Assembly: GCF_004000945.1 (NCBI RefSeq)
Contig: NZ_BIMF01000035.1
Span: 1 to 36,137, forward strand
From: Paenibacillus lautus NBRC 15380
Lineage (GTDB): Bacteria; Bacillota; Bacilli; Paenibacillales; Paenibacillaceae
Reading direction: 5' to 3'
DNA length: 36,137 nucleotides
The translations under genes and the position numbers were made by a program. This document shows positions 23,288 to 32,510 of the stretch, one piece after another (position 1 is the first letter of the stretch; each line of letters opens with the position of its first letter). The notes under the pieces are model-generated. The model had not been told where the DNA came from and did no database searches. It was given only the letters and a program-made list of their open reading frames with translations.

Positions 23288-24049
23288 ATGTTACCTTATC
23301 CTACGGCTACGACTAGAGAAGAGAAAATGAACATCATTCATCAAATCAAAGACCGGCTGCTTCAATTGCACGGCGATGACATTCTGGCCATTGGCCTATA
23401 CGGTTCGATTGCGCAAGGGATTGATGGTCCTTACTCGGACATTGAACTTCAAGTGGTTACACAGGACGGAGTCTCCCTGCCCGGGCACGAATTCATATAC
23501 CCCCCTTTCAAAATCGAAATCGGCATGGAACAAAAACGGGACATCCTCAAGTCAGCAGCGTCTGTGGACGACTCATGGGCGATTACAGCAGGCGCTTATG
23601 TCCATCTACAGGAAATCTACGATCCGGCGAACCTGCTCGCTGAGATTCGGAAGCTGCCCCTCCAGGTTTCGGACGAAGCCATCAAAGAAACGATGCGGGG
23701 ATTTATGATCTGGGAACCCTACGAAACGATGGGCAAAATACGAAACAACGTCCAATCCGGTAACTTAGGCTACCTCCCGCTTGGCGCCAAGGACCTGACC
23801 TGGCAAACGGCCAAGCTGATTGGACTTGCCAACCGAACGTTTTACAACACAAGAGCCAAGACATTGGAAGAATCACTGTCCCTAAAATCCAGGCCTTCGG
23901 GATACGATGAACTGGCGCAATTGGTCATGCGCGGACAGCTTCTGCAAATCGATCATGTGTATGAGCTTTGCGAACAGCTCTGGACCGGACTTAACGCATG
24001 GTATGAAAAAATGAATATTGAATATAAATCTAAAGAGCTTCCATTCTGA
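23288..24049 (+). CDS. ANT(4')-like aminoglycoside nucleotidyltransferase
   Basis: 253 residues, the same length as S. aureus kanamycin nucleotidyltransferase ANT(4')-I and recognisably related along its length. The pol-beta-type active site GLYGSIAQGIDGPYSDIEL (36-54) keeps both carboxylates (Asp51, Glu53), with the third in FKIEIGM (Glu77). The residues matching catalytic Glu145 and Lys149 of the staphylococcal enzyme are Glu146 and Lys150 in EPYETMGKIRN. The C-terminal domain has PSGYDELAQLVMRGQL as in that enzyme. Predicted to transfer AMP from ATP to the 4'-hydroxyl of an aminoglycoside, though a different natural substrate is possible. The ATG follows GGAGGGG. No mobile element is nearby. 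Confidence 0.85.
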   Translation: MLPYPTATTREEKMNIIHQIKDRLLQLHGDDILAIGLYGSIAQGIDGPYSDIELQVVTQDGVSLPGHEFIYPPFKIEIGMEQKRDILKSAASVDDSWAITAGAYVHLQEIYDPANLLAEIRKLPLQVSDEAIKETMRGFMIWEPYETMGKIRNNVQSGNLGYLPLGAKDLTWQTAKLIGLANRTFYNTRAKTLEESLSLKSRPSGYDELAQLVMRGQLLQIDHVYELCEQLWTGLNAWYEKMNIEYKSKELPF

Positions 24050-24066
24050 TGGAGGCTCTTGCTTTG
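24033..24066 (+). terminator. Hairpin overlapping the nucleotidyltransferase stop codon
   Basis: AAGAGCTTCCAT pairs with ATGGAGGCTCTT (one G-U) around a TCTG loop, spanning the TGA stop. The T-run after it (GCTTTG) is weak. Confidence 0.5.
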
Positions 24067-24216
24067 TGTCATGCATGGAATGCTGATCGTTCTCAATCTT
24101 ATATTGACACATGTCATAATGTGGAACTACGCTGTGTATGAGCCCATTCCTTACATACGATGAAAGATCGCTTCACGAAACGCCTGAATGATCATAAAAG
24201 GAAGTGAGTATTTATC

Positions 24217-25965
24217 ATGCAAATTCAATTGGGTAGACCGCCGGATTACAGACCTCCTTATTGGCTGCCGCTTACAACCATCCTCGCCGTCATACTCTTG
24301 ATCTCCCTCATGCTGTGGTTCGAGAAGCCGCCGCAAGCCAAAAATATCGATGCACCCGCAACCGAATTCTCCGCAGAACGCGCGATGGCACATGTCGAGC
24401 GGATTGCACAAGAGCCCCACCCGATGGGCTCCCCTGCCAATGCGGAAGTCAGGGCTTATTTGGTGGAACAGATGAAGCAGCTCGGCTTAAACCCGGACGT
24501 TCAAGAGTTTAATGACCGCCTGACAACCAAGTACGTCGACGCCGACGTTCAGCTTACGAACATTCTCGGCGTCATTAAGGGCACCGGATCGGGCAAACCG
24601 CTCCTGCTTATGTCTCACTATGACTCGGTCCCAACCGGACCCGGAGCGAACGATGCTTCGGTAAGCGTAGCTTCATTGCTGGAGACGGCAAGAGCGATCC
24701 AAGCCGGACCTCCGCCGCAGAATGACATATGGATTCTGCTGACAGACGGGGAGGAGAAAGGCCTGCTGGGGGCAGAAGTGTTCTTCCGAGACCCGCAGCA
24801 CCTTGAGGTGGGCATGATTGCGAATTTTGAAGCCCGGGGATCGAAAGGCTCATCCTTCATGTTCCAGACCAGCGACAGCAATAGTCGGATCATTGAAGAA
24901 TACGCCCGGGCCGTATCCAATCCTGTCAGCAACTCACTCTTGGTGGACCTCTACAAACAACTGCCGAACGATACCGATCTGACGGTGGCGCTTGAGCATG
25001 GTCTCCCGGGACTGAACTTTGCCTATGGCGAAGGGTGGGTGGCCTATCATACCCCGATGGATAACACGGAGAACGTCTCCCTGGAGACGATGCAGCATCA
25101 AGGCGAGAACGCGCTCGCCGTGGCAAAACATTTTGGCAATCTCGACTTGACTGACTTAACTTCAACAAGCGACCGTATTTATTTCAATCTATTTGGGCTG
25201 CTGGTTCATTACCCCGCAAAATGGGCGATCCCGATCACCCTGGTGTTCACGGCGATATGGCTGGCCTTCGCGGTACTGTTTGCCCGAATCTCCAGACTCT
25301 CCCTAAAGGGAAGTTTGATCAGCTCGATAACCCCGATTGTGGCCGTCGTTCTCTCGGCAGCGCTAAGCTTTGGCTTATGGTCGCTGGTTGATACGTTATG
25401 GGCCGGCAAAATGACGCAGCCCACAGGCGCAACCTATGATTCACTCCTGTACAGTGTCAGCTTCATACTGGTAACCTTCATCGTTCATGTTGCGCTCACC
25501 CGCTGGATCGTGCGGAAAGCGAATGAAATGGAGATGCTGCTGGGAGGTGCATTCCTGTTCCTGCTGCTGCTTATCGGCTCAACCTGGTTCCTGCCGGGCG
25601 CAAGTTATTTATTTGCGATTCCGCTGCTGGTCCATTACGCGGCACTGACATGGGCGGCATTTACCCGGGACCCGATCGAATCCTTAAACCATCCGGCTAT
25701 CGTACTGGGAACATCCCTTGTCCCTGTTCTCATGTTCACTTCGGTCTTTCATATTGTATTCCTCATGCTGCCGCCAGGGATTCACCTATTCAGCGTGGTA
25801 CTGATCGGGCTGATACTTGCCCTGATGTCCCCGGCAGTACGAATGCTTGCATATGCCTGGAAATGGGTACTGCCGGCTGCCTTCATCGCCATCATCGTTC
25901 TGCTCGCCATCGGCTGGATCCAGGCCGAACCCGGGCCGGATCGGCCGGTTTACGAGAGCTGGTAA
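24217..25965 (+). CDS. Membrane-bound M28 family metallopeptidase
   Basis: 582 residues: one N-terminal membrane segment (about 16-35), an M28 zinc aminopeptidase domain (about 50-310) and about eight hydrophobic segments from residue 330 to 575. Zinc and catalytic residues are in place: His134 and Asp136 in SHYDSV, Asp146 in GANDASV, the Glu pair in TDGEEKG (179-180), Glu205 in NFEARG and His278 in AYHTPMDN. The peptidase domain should face outside. The architecture is that of multi-pass M28 proteins such as eukaryotic ERMP1. The start follows AGGAAGTGAG. It is a single gene with its own terminator; the substrate is unknown. Confidence 0.92.
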   Translation: MQIQLGRPPDYRPPYWLPLTTILAVILLISLMLWFEKPPQAKNIDAPATEFSAERAMAHVERIAQEPHPMGSPANAEVRAYLVEQMKQLGLNPDVQEFNDRLTTKYVDADVQLTNILGVIKGTGSGKPLLLMSHYDSVPTGPGANDASVSVASLLETARAIQAGPPPQNDIWILLTDGEEKGLLGAEVFFRDPQHLEVGMIANFEARGSKGSSFMFQTSDSNSRIIEEYARAVSNPVSNSLLVDLYKQLPNDTDLTVALEHGLPGLNFAYGEGWVAYHTPMDNTENVSLETMQHQGENALAVAKHFGNLDLTDLTSTSDRIYFNLFGLLVHYPAKWAIPITLVFTAIWLAFAVLFARISRLSLKGSLISSITPIVAVVLSAALSFGLWSLVDTLWAGKMTQPTGATYDSLLYSVSFILVTFIVHVALTRWIVRKANEMEMLLGGAFLFLLLLIGSTWFLPGASYLFAIPLLVHYAALTWAAFTRDPIESLNHPAIVLGTSLVPVLMFTSVFHIVFLMLPPGIHLFSVVLIGLILALMSPAVRMLAYAWKWVLPAAFIAIIVLLAIGWIQAEPGPDRPVYESW

Positions 25966-26045
25966 TCATTGCAGGTACCCTTCCTGCTGCTTCAATGCTG
26001 GAGGGTGTGACACCCGATTAAACGCTCCATCATGATCCCCATGCC

Positions 26046-26084
26046 AAACAAGCAAACGCGCGAACTGCGTTTGCTTGTTTTTTT
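26046..26084 (+). terminator. Terminator after the M28 peptidase gene
   Basis: AAACAAGCAAACGC pairs perfectly with GCGTTTGCTTGTTT (14 bp, 7-base loop), followed by more T. It separates the peptidase gene from the convergent secreted-protein gene. Confidence 0.9.
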
Positions 26085-26108
26085 GACATTGGATCGGTTT
26101 CGCCGCTG

Positions 26109-26552
26109 TTACTTCACGATATCCTGCCAATGCGGGGGTAGCTCATACGTCTCCAGATGCTTGTATTCCACCAGCTTAACCATACCGCCGGGAATCGTCG
26201 GAGCCACTTCAAACACAAGCCGATCCTTTCCTACCGGAATATGGGGACCGACCGTTGGGCTGGCCTCAAGCGTAATGATGAAATGAAAACCGCGGAATCC
26301 GTTCACCCGCTTCACTCCGGTCACATCCACAAAGTATGGATAAACCAGCGGCTGCTCCTTCAACGTATGGATATAATGCCCGCGAACCGCCTCATCGATA
26401 TGAGGAAGCAGAAATAGCATCAGCATATCCTGATATTGCAGCTGCGCACTATCTTTCTTCGGCGAGGAATAGTTCCCCTCCGCATGGGACGGCAGCGGTA
26501 AACCCATGACCGTAACGACGGCAAGAATTAGGCTGATGAAAGGTTTGTTCAT
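26109..26552 (-). CDS. Small secreted protein, DUF3888-like
   Basis: 147-residue exported protein. A signal peptide is clear (positive N-terminus, hydrophobic core, likely cleavage after PSHA near residue 24). The mature part starts with DSAQLQYQDMLMLFLLPHID, a leucine-rich helix ending in a proline, and then beta-rich sequence. I think this is the DUF3888 family, known mainly from Bacillales, but that is from memory of the pattern and not certain. No catalytic motif is visible. GGAGG lies 12 bases before the ATG, slightly long. It stands alone, convergent with the peptidase gene. Confidence 0.75.
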   Translation of the reverse strand: MNKPFISLILAVVTVMGLPLPSHAEGNYSSPKKDSAQLQYQDMLMLFLLPHIDEAVRGHYIHTLKEQPLVYPYFVDVTGVKRVNGFRGFHFIITLEASPTVGPHIPVGKDRLVFEVAPTIPGGMVKLVEYKHLETYELPPHWQDIVK

Positions 26553-26768
26553 AATTCTATCTCGCCTCCGTGCTGCAGCACTTTATATTTAGGCTACCCC
26601 AACCGATAGGATTGATGTAACACCCGCGAAACGAACGTGATCCGCGATATAGATTAATCAGAGGACGTGCGATATGATAGGTGGAAGAAACGATCTCGTA
26701 TCGGCATCTGCCTTCCTTATCACCTTCATTCATCGTGTTCTACGGATACAGGGAGGATAACCATCAAC

Positions 26769-27716
26769 ATGAAAAAAAGGATTAAAATCATGTCAGCAGC
26801 TATCATCGCATTTCTGGTTGTCATTATTATCGCAGCAAGCTTCTACTTCTATAATGTCGCTATTGCCCGCGCCGACAAGGGCTTTCTGAACGGTAACCCG
26901 GACCTGGAAGCCAACTCGAATATCGACAATCCCTTTGCGGACAGCAAGGATTGGTGGGCCCAGCAGAGCTTCGAGGAATGGAATCTTACCTCAGACAACG
27001 GTCTGAAGCTGCATGCTTACTATTTACCTGCCAAGGTATCAACGGATAGAACCGTCATCATTGCCCACGGCTACTCCGGTCATTCGGAGCAGATGAGCGG
27101 GTTCGCCCAAATGTACCATGAGGACCTGGGTTACAACGTGCTTCTGCCCGACGCGCGCGGCCATGGACGAAGCGAAGGCGATTACATCGGCTTCGGCTGG
27201 CCGGAGCGCAAAGATTATCTGAAATGGATTGATCACGTCATCGGGCATACGGGCGAAGACGCTCAAGTCGTCCTTCATGGCGTGTCCATGGGCGGTGCAA
27301 CGGTCATGATGACGAGCGGCGAAGAGCTTCCTCCCCAGGTAAAAGCCATTGTGGAGGACTGCGGGTATACCTCGGTCACGGATGAGCTGACCTATCAGCT
27401 GAAGCGCATGTATAAGCTGCCGTCCTTCCCGCTGGTTCAATCCACAAGCCTGTTGACCAAGATCCGCGCCGGATACTCCTTCGGCGAAGCATCCGCACTG
27501 GAGCAGGTCAAGAAATCCAAAACACCGACGCTGTTCATTCATGGCGGCGGCGATTTGTTCGTACCTACCGAGATGGTGTATGAGCTGTACGAGAATGGTC
27601 CGGAGCACAAGAAGCTGTTCATTGTCCCCGAAGCAGGTCACGGCATGGCTCGCCAGTTCGATCCCGAGGGATATGACAGGGAAGTAACAGAGTTTATAGG
27701 TACGTACGTGTTATAA
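26769..27716 (+). CDS. Membrane-anchored alpha/beta hydrolase (YqkD-like)
   Basis: 315 residues. An N-terminal signal anchor (about 9-30) is followed by an alpha/beta hydrolase domain on the outer side. The catalytic triad is complete: Ser173 in HGVSMGG, Asp262 in GGGDLFVPTEM, His291 in EAGHGMA. The oxyanion region is AHGYSGHSEQM and the strand-4 motif DARGHGRSEG is present. It resembles Bacillus YqkD and bacterial Bem46-like hydrolases; ester or thioester substrates are possible but unknown. The ATG at 26769 follows GGGAGGA; the open frame extends back to 26667 without support. A terminator follows. Confidence 0.9.
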   Translation: MKKRIKIMSAAIIAFLVVIIIAASFYFYNVAIARADKGFLNGNPDLEANSNIDNPFADSKDWWAQQSFEEWNLTSDNGLKLHAYYLPAKVSTDRTVIIAHGYSGHSEQMSGFAQMYHEDLGYNVLLPDARGHGRSEGDYIGFGWPERKDYLKWIDHVIGHTGEDAQVVLHGVSMGGATVMMTSGEELPPQVKAIVEDCGYTSVTDELTYQLKRMYKLPSFPLVQSTSLLTKIRAGYSFGEASALEQVKKSKTPTLFIHGGGDLFVPTEMVYELYENGPEHKKLFIVPEAGHGMARQFDPEGYDREVTEFIGTYVL

Positions 27717-27727
27717 GAGAAATGAAG

Positions 27728-27762
27728 AAAAAGAGCAGCCCATGCGGACTGCTCTTTTTAAT
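27728..27762 (+). terminator. Terminator after the alpha/beta hydrolase gene
   Basis: AAAAAGAGCAG pairs with CTGCTCTTTTT (11 bp) around about 10 bases, with T-tracts in both directions. It may also serve the minus-strand hydrolase pseudogene ending at 27834. Confidence 0.88.
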
Positions 27763-27833
27763 AGATTGACACAAGCGTACCTGCTACCGCAGGATAGATA
27801 GCCAGCTTATGCTAATGCCTTGTGCCTCATGTC

Positions 27834-29272
27834 TTATTTGGACTGAAGCAGCTCATTCACCATACAAATTCCCTCACCATGCTCGGGGTCCAGCTCAACC
27901 GATTTCTGATAATGCTTCAGCGCAAGCTCGCGTTCACCCGCAAGCAGGTACATCTCGCCAAGACTATCATGGATGTTCGAGGATTCCGGGAATATCTGTG
28001 CGGACAGTTCGAGCAGCCGGATCCCCTCCTGAAGCCATCCTCCCCGCATCAGCGTATAAGCGCCTGCATTGAACTCTCCTTCAAGAACAAGGAAGCGTTC
28101 CGGACATGACTCCAGAATTTCATTATACTCCCTAACAGCTGCATCTACCCCGGACACCATCGTAACCTGAGATAAGTGATGGGCAAGTGATCTTCGTACA
28201 TAAGGGACATCATCGCCCAGCAGGACATCAAGAATCGCTGAATAGAGTACTTTGCCCCCGATATAATCGGCATTCATCATAAACAACACGGCCATTCCCT
28301 CGTCCGGCAGCAGCATGAAGTGACTCCGAAACCCGGTATCCCGCCCCATATGGGACATAACGCGGCGGCCCCTGTATTGGCCCATAAACCACCCAAGACC
28401 CATTTTATCGAGACCATCACCATATTCCGTAGACGCCTCTATTTGCCACATCTCACTATAGCTGTTCGCTTCGAGAATGGCGTTTGCTTCCCTACGCATA
28501 CGGCTCCCACTTAAATGAGTTAATGCATAGTTGCACATATCAAGCGCATTGGAATAGAGAGTTGAGCTAGGCGCATGGGCACGATGATAAGGAAATATGC
28601 GGCTGACCTGAGCACCGTAACCATCCTGAAGACCGAGCACATGCGGCGTAGCCAGCGTATCGATGGCGGCCTCTTCCTTCAAAAAGGTGCTGTTTTGCAT
28701 GGAAGCAGGCTCAAGCACCTTCTTTTTCATATATTGTTCGAACGAAAGGCCCGTGACCTTTGCTATCACATCACCTAATATCTCGTAGCCGATGTTACTA
28801 TAATCGAAAGCCTGACCTGGCTCTCCTTGCAGCTTGTAATTCTTCAAGCCCCTCACATATCGCTCCAAGCTTCCATCATCATATTCAGGACAATCCCATG
28901 CAAAATCATTTTCATCCGGCAGTCCTGATGTATGACTTAGCAGCTGGCGTATCGTCAACTGCCGGTACCGGTCATCCGCCATTTGAAAATAGGCAAATAA
29001 TCCGACACTAAACCGTCCAGCTTGATGATTCTCTCCTCAGCAAGCTGCATGATACCAGTAGCAACCAACGTTTTCGAGACGGAGGCCATATGAAACAGGG
29101 TGTGTTCTGTAACTGCTTCTCCATTCTCTGCATCCGTGACCCCAAATCCCTTGGCATAGATCATCCGATGATTATATACCACACCAATAGCCAAGCCCGG
29201 CAAGGGTTCATCAAGTAAAAACTGGGGCAAAATCCGATCTAAATTCTCAACAATCCGCTGTATATCGCTCAT
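27834..29272 (-). pseudogene. Serine hydrolase (class C beta-lactamase-like) with TPR, frameshifted
   Basis: Two overlapping minus-strand frames encode one protein of about 480 residues. The first (start 29272 after GGAGG) carries the nucleophile motif SVSK (Ser64, Lys67) and runs to YLPIFK. The second continues at once as MADDRYRQLTIRQLLSHTSG and holds the YSN motif, ending in a TPR-like C-terminus (ALKHYQKSVELDPEH). Adding one A in the AAA run at 28982-28984 restores the exact join, so this is a single-base deletion, a sequencing error, or less likely a slippage site. Intact relatives are penicillin-binding or esterase-like serine hydrolases. Without the repair the protein ends just after the nucleophile domain. 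Confidence 0.82.
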
Positions 29273-29332
29273 TGTATCCTCCCATGGGTATGATATGAAA
29301 TTATCAAACAGCATAAATGGGTTATACCATGC

Positions 29333-29361
29333 GTTATACCAACGGTTTCACGTCCCTTCAA
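29333..29361 (-). promoter_or_regulatory. Promoter of the serine hydrolase gene
   Basis: On the minus strand TTGAAG (29356-29361), a 17-base spacer and TATAAC (29333-29338). A second TGGTATAAC follows 13 bases later, so the -10 region is duplicated. Confidence 0.55.
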
Positions 29362-29475
29362 AGTTACACTCCTAATATACAAGGATTACCAAAGGATGAG
29401 TAGGTAATGTTTAATTATAACGGTGCTATCCGTTCCCTGCACAAGGAGGATCAGGAGCGTTAGGTACCACGAATA

Positions 29476-29510
29476 ACTTAAAAGAAGCCACATTCTCACG
29501 CGGCTTCTTC
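29476..29510 (-). terminator. Terminator of the phosphonate operon
   Basis: On the minus strand AAGAAGCCGC pairs with GTGGCTTCTT (10 bp, one G-U) around 8 bases, then TTTTAAG. It lies 15 nt after the phnX stop codon. Confidence 0.8.
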
Positions 29511-29523
29511 ATTAACTACCATC

Positions 29524-30342
29524 TTAGGATCGAATGCCCGGTCTTTTCCCCTCAGCCAGCATGTCGTTTATTCTCTCGATTAACTGCGGCAGTTCGTTCA
29601 TCGTTCGAATCGTAAAGTCCGCCCCGTGCTGGATAAACGTCTGTTCAGTTCTCGAAATTGCGGCTTCCCGGTCCGACGCTGACAGGGCATGGAACTCTTC
29701 CGAACTCAGGCCCATTTCCGAGCTGCCAATGACAACGCCAACCGACCATACGCCTGCATTCACGCCTTCCTTCACGTCCGAGACGGTATCCCCCACCTTA
29801 ACGACCTTCCAGGAAGCCGATAACCGGAGAGACTCCATATTCCGGTAAATCATGTACGGATAAGGTCTTCCTTGGGAATTCGTGTCATCCGGCGTGAAAT
29901 AGACATCCGGGCTGTAGCCCTTTTGCCGGGCATTTGCGACCACGACCTCCATCATGCTGCCCGTATAACCTGTCGTAGAACCAATCTTCAAGCCTTGACT
30001 CTTCAAAACTTCAACCGTATCGATGACACCCGGGATCGGGTCCGTGTACTCGGATAAGGAAGCCATCAAGGCCGGCTCAAATTCCGCGTACAACCGCTCC
30101 ACGTCCTGCTCATCGAAAGCTCTTCCGTACTTCGCTTCCCACAGCGACGACACTCTCGGCATGGACAGCATGGCACGAATATGATCGATCTTCAGCATCC
30201 CCATCGGCGCTCTCGCTTCATCCATCGTCACTTCAATGCCCGAATTCTTGAAAATATCGACAAACACGTTCACCGGTGCAAAGCATCCAAAATCCACAGC
30301 CGTTCCGGCCCAGTCCAATATAACGCCTTCGATTCGGTTCAT
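29524..30342 (-). CDS. phnX: Phosphonoacetaldehyde hydrolase (phosphonatase)
   Basis: 272-residue HAD-superfamily enzyme that splits phosphonoacetaldehyde into acetaldehyde and phosphate, the C-P bond-breaking step. It has the nucleophile Asp10 in LDWAGTAVD, the Schiff-base lysine Lys51 in MGMLKIDHIRA that defines the family, GSTTGYTG, and the acidic loop VKVGDTVSDVKEG. The cap domain is of normal size. The start at 30342 overlaps the phnW stop in ATGA, with GGGGAG upstream, so the two products are translationally coupled. It is the last gene of the 2-aminoethylphosphonate operon, followed by a terminator. Confidence 0.96.
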   Translation of the reverse strand: MNRIEGVILDWAGTAVDFGCFAPVNVFVDIFKNSGIEVTMDEARAPMGMLKIDHIRAMLSMPRVSSLWEAKYGRAFDEQDVERLYAEFEPALMASLSEYTDPIPGVIDTVEVLKSQGLKIGSTTGYTGSMMEVVVANARQKGYSPDVYFTPDDTNSQGRPYPYMIYRNMESLRLSASWKVVKVGDTVSDVKEGVNAGVWSVGVVIGSSEMGLSSEEFHALSASDREAAISRTEQTFIQHGADFTIRTMNELPQLIERINDMLAEGKRPGIRS

Positions 30343-31433
30343 TGTGCCATCACTCCCCTATACTCTTCGATGATATGACATAACTGCTCGATATCCTGCT
30401 CATAGATTTCTCCTATATTCCCAATGCGGAAGGTATCCACGTCGGTCAGCTTGCCGGGATATATCACATAGCCTCTTTCCTTAATATAAGCGTAAAAGTG
30501 CTCGAAGCTAAACCCTTCACTCGGGAATAAGAACGTGGTGATGATCGGAGATTGCTTGTCATCGGTGATATAAGCGTGAATGCCGATCTGCGCCAATCTC
30601 TCCCGCAGCAGGCGATTGTTATTCCGGTAACGGCTGAATCTCGCCGATACACCGCCTTCTTCATTCAGCTCATCCAACGCCTTGGAGAAGGCGGCTACAA
30701 CATGGGTCGGCGAAGTATATCGCCATTTTCCGTCCTCATCCATGCCTTTCCACTGATCGTACAGATCGAGCGCCAAGCTGCGGGCAATCCCTTCGCAGGC
30801 TGCAAGCTTGTCCAGCTTGGCGATGACGAATCCAAACCCCGGAACGCCCTGGATGCATTTATTCGCACTGCTGATCAGATAGTCGATGCCAAGTCCCTGC
30901 ACATCGATTTCCATTCCGCCAAAGCTGCTCATCGCGTCGATGATGAGGGTTTTGCCATATTCTCTGGACAGCCTCGAGACCATCTCCAGCGGATTCAGAA
31001 TCCCGGTTGTCGTCTCGCAATGTACCATCGCGATATGCGTAATACCCTCATCCTTATGCAGTATGGCTCGCAGTTCATCCTCGCATGGATGTTCATCGTA
31101 ATTCACTCTGTACTCCACGTGATTCAGTCCGATATACGCCGCCATTTTCACGATCCGCTCACCGTAGGCGCCGTTCGTTACGATCAGCACTTTATCGTCA
31201 TTCGATATGGTGGATGTCATCACCGCTTCGACGGCAAACGTACCGCTTCCCTGCATCAGCACGGCGGTGTACCGCTCTGGATCCGCCCCGGCGAGTGTCA
31301 GGAGCTGCGACCTGATTTTTTGCGTAATCGATTTATATTCATCATCCCACGTGCAGCGGTCAAAGAGCATCTCCTCTTTCACCGTCTTGGTTGTCGTCAA
31401 AGGTCCTGGTGTCAAAAGCTTGTAGGTATTCAT
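30339..31433 (-). CDS. phnW: 2-aminoethylphosphonate-pyruvate transaminase
   Basis: 364-residue PLP-dependent class V aminotransferase that converts 2-aminoethylphosphonate and pyruvate to phosphonoacetaldehyde and alanine. It begins LLTPGPLTTTKTVKE, shows IDAMSSFGGMEIDVQ (about 165-179) and the PLP lysine Lys192 in ISSANKCIQGVPGFGFVIA. The length is standard. The ATG at 31433 follows AGGAGCG. It is encoded 22 nt after the transporter binding-protein gene and overlaps phnX. Its product is the substrate of PhnX, so the two form the phosphonatase pathway. Confidence 0.96.
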   Translation of the reverse strand: MNTYKLLTPGPLTTTKTVKEEMLFDRCTWDDEYKSITQKIRSQLLTLAGADPERYTAVLMQGSGTFAVEAVMTSTISNDDKVLIVTNGAYGERIVKMAAYIGLNHVEYRVNYDEHPCEDELRAILHKDEGITHIAMVHCETTTGILNPLEMVSRLSREYGKTLIIDAMSSFGGMEIDVQGLGIDYLISSANKCIQGVPGFGFVIAKLDKLAACEGIARSLALDLYDQWKGMDEDGKWRYTSPTHVVAAFSKALDELNEEGGVSARFSRYRNNNRLLRERLAQIGIHAYITDDKQSPIITTFLFPSEGFSFEHFYAYIKERGYVIYPGKLTDVDTFRIGNIGEIYEQDIEQLCHIIEEYRGVMAQ

Positions 31434-31455
31434 TTCACATCGCTCCTATGCTGGC

Positions 31456-32451
31456 TTATTCTTTGGATCCGTTGAAGAATTGCTGATGCTCTTCCAGCAA
31501 CTCCACGGTCAGCGGCTTCTCAAAAGTCATCGAGTACGCAGGTTTGTTGACCTCATCCACGGTCTCCCCTTCGTACAGGGCCACCGGATAGTTCACGATC
31601 AGATCTTTTCTGGCATCCTTCACAATGGTTTCGGCCATTTTCATCGCTAAATCGGTCGTGGCATTCTTCTTGTCCACCACCGCAACGGACTCGGTCAGCG
31701 AGAAGTTGCCTTCGACCGGATCCACGTAATCAATCGGTGCACCGTCAGCTTTGGCCGCTACCGCCTGATGGCGGAGTCCGAAGCCCGCAGCCACTTCTCC
31801 GGCCTGCACTTTTTTGATCGGACCGGAGCCCGAGCTCTCCAAATGCGGTCCCACATTGGCAATCAGATCATGGAGTATTTGGCGTCCCGCATCTTCGCCG
31901 TATTGGTTAATAATCGCCTGAACCAGCAGCCAACCGGTGGAGGAATCCATAATGTTCGGAATCGATACGAGTCCGCTGAATTCCGGTTTGGTCAGGTCCG
32001 TGATGGAGGTTGGCATCGGCAAGCCTTTGTCTTTCAGTACCTGTGTATTCACGAAAATGGAGCCGGTATTCGCCAGAATCGGCGTGTAGTATTTCGGATA
32101 AGTTCCGACAGCACCCGCGTCAAAAGCCAAATCCTTAAACATGGAGTGCTTGGTCTGCGAGCTTTCGATAAAGTACGAGCTCATCGTGACGAGATCAGCC
32201 TCGATTTTGTTCCCCTCAGCCATCAGTTTGCCGCCAAGCTCGGATGTACCCAAGGATTGCACCAGATACTGTCCTTCGTATCCGGCATTCTTCAACGATG
32301 TTTCCATTGCGGCGACAGCCTCTTCATCCCCGTTAGTGTAGATGACTACCTTCTTGGCTTCCCCCGCGCTTCCGCTGCTGCAGGCGGCCAGTGCAAACAC
32401 CATGCTGATTGCGATCAATGACAGCAGCATTCCTTTAAGCGTCTTCATCAT
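31456..32451 (-). CDS. 2-aminoethylphosphonate ABC transporter, binding lipoprotein
   Basis: 331-residue extracytoplasmic solute-binding protein of the PhnS2-like (iron/thiamine-type, family 1) group, predicted to capture 2-aminoethylphosphonate. A lipoprotein signal ends in the lipobox LAAC with Cys24. The mature part shows VVIYTNGDEEAV, GSIFVNTQ and IPNIMDSSTGW segments of this family. The start is the ATGATG at 32451/32448 after GGAG; an open frame continuing upstream to 32745 only reads through the inserted repeat and is rejected. It lies between the permease gene (294 nt away, across the repeat) and phnW. Substrate is inferred from context. Confidence 0.9.
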   Translation of the reverse strand: MMKTLKGMLLSLIAISMVFALAACSSGSAGEAKKVVIYTNGDEEAVAAMETSLKNAGYEGQYLVQSLGTSELGGKLMAEGNKIEADLVTMSSYFIESSQTKHSMFKDLAFDAGAVGTYPKYYTPILANTGSIFVNTQVLKDKGLPMPTSITDLTKPEFSGLVSIPNIMDSSTGWLLVQAIINQYGEDAGRQILHDLIANVGPHLESSGSGPIKKVQAGEVAAGFGLRHQAVAAKADGAPIDYVDPVEGNFSLTESVAVVDKKNATTDLAMKMAETIVKDARKDLIVNYPVALYEGETVDEVNKPAYSMTFEKPLTVELLEEHQQFFNGSKE

Positions 32452-32510
32452 GATTAACTCCACTCCTTGTATTTTTATTTGTATTAATAAATAAGTTACT
32501 GTGCTTGATG

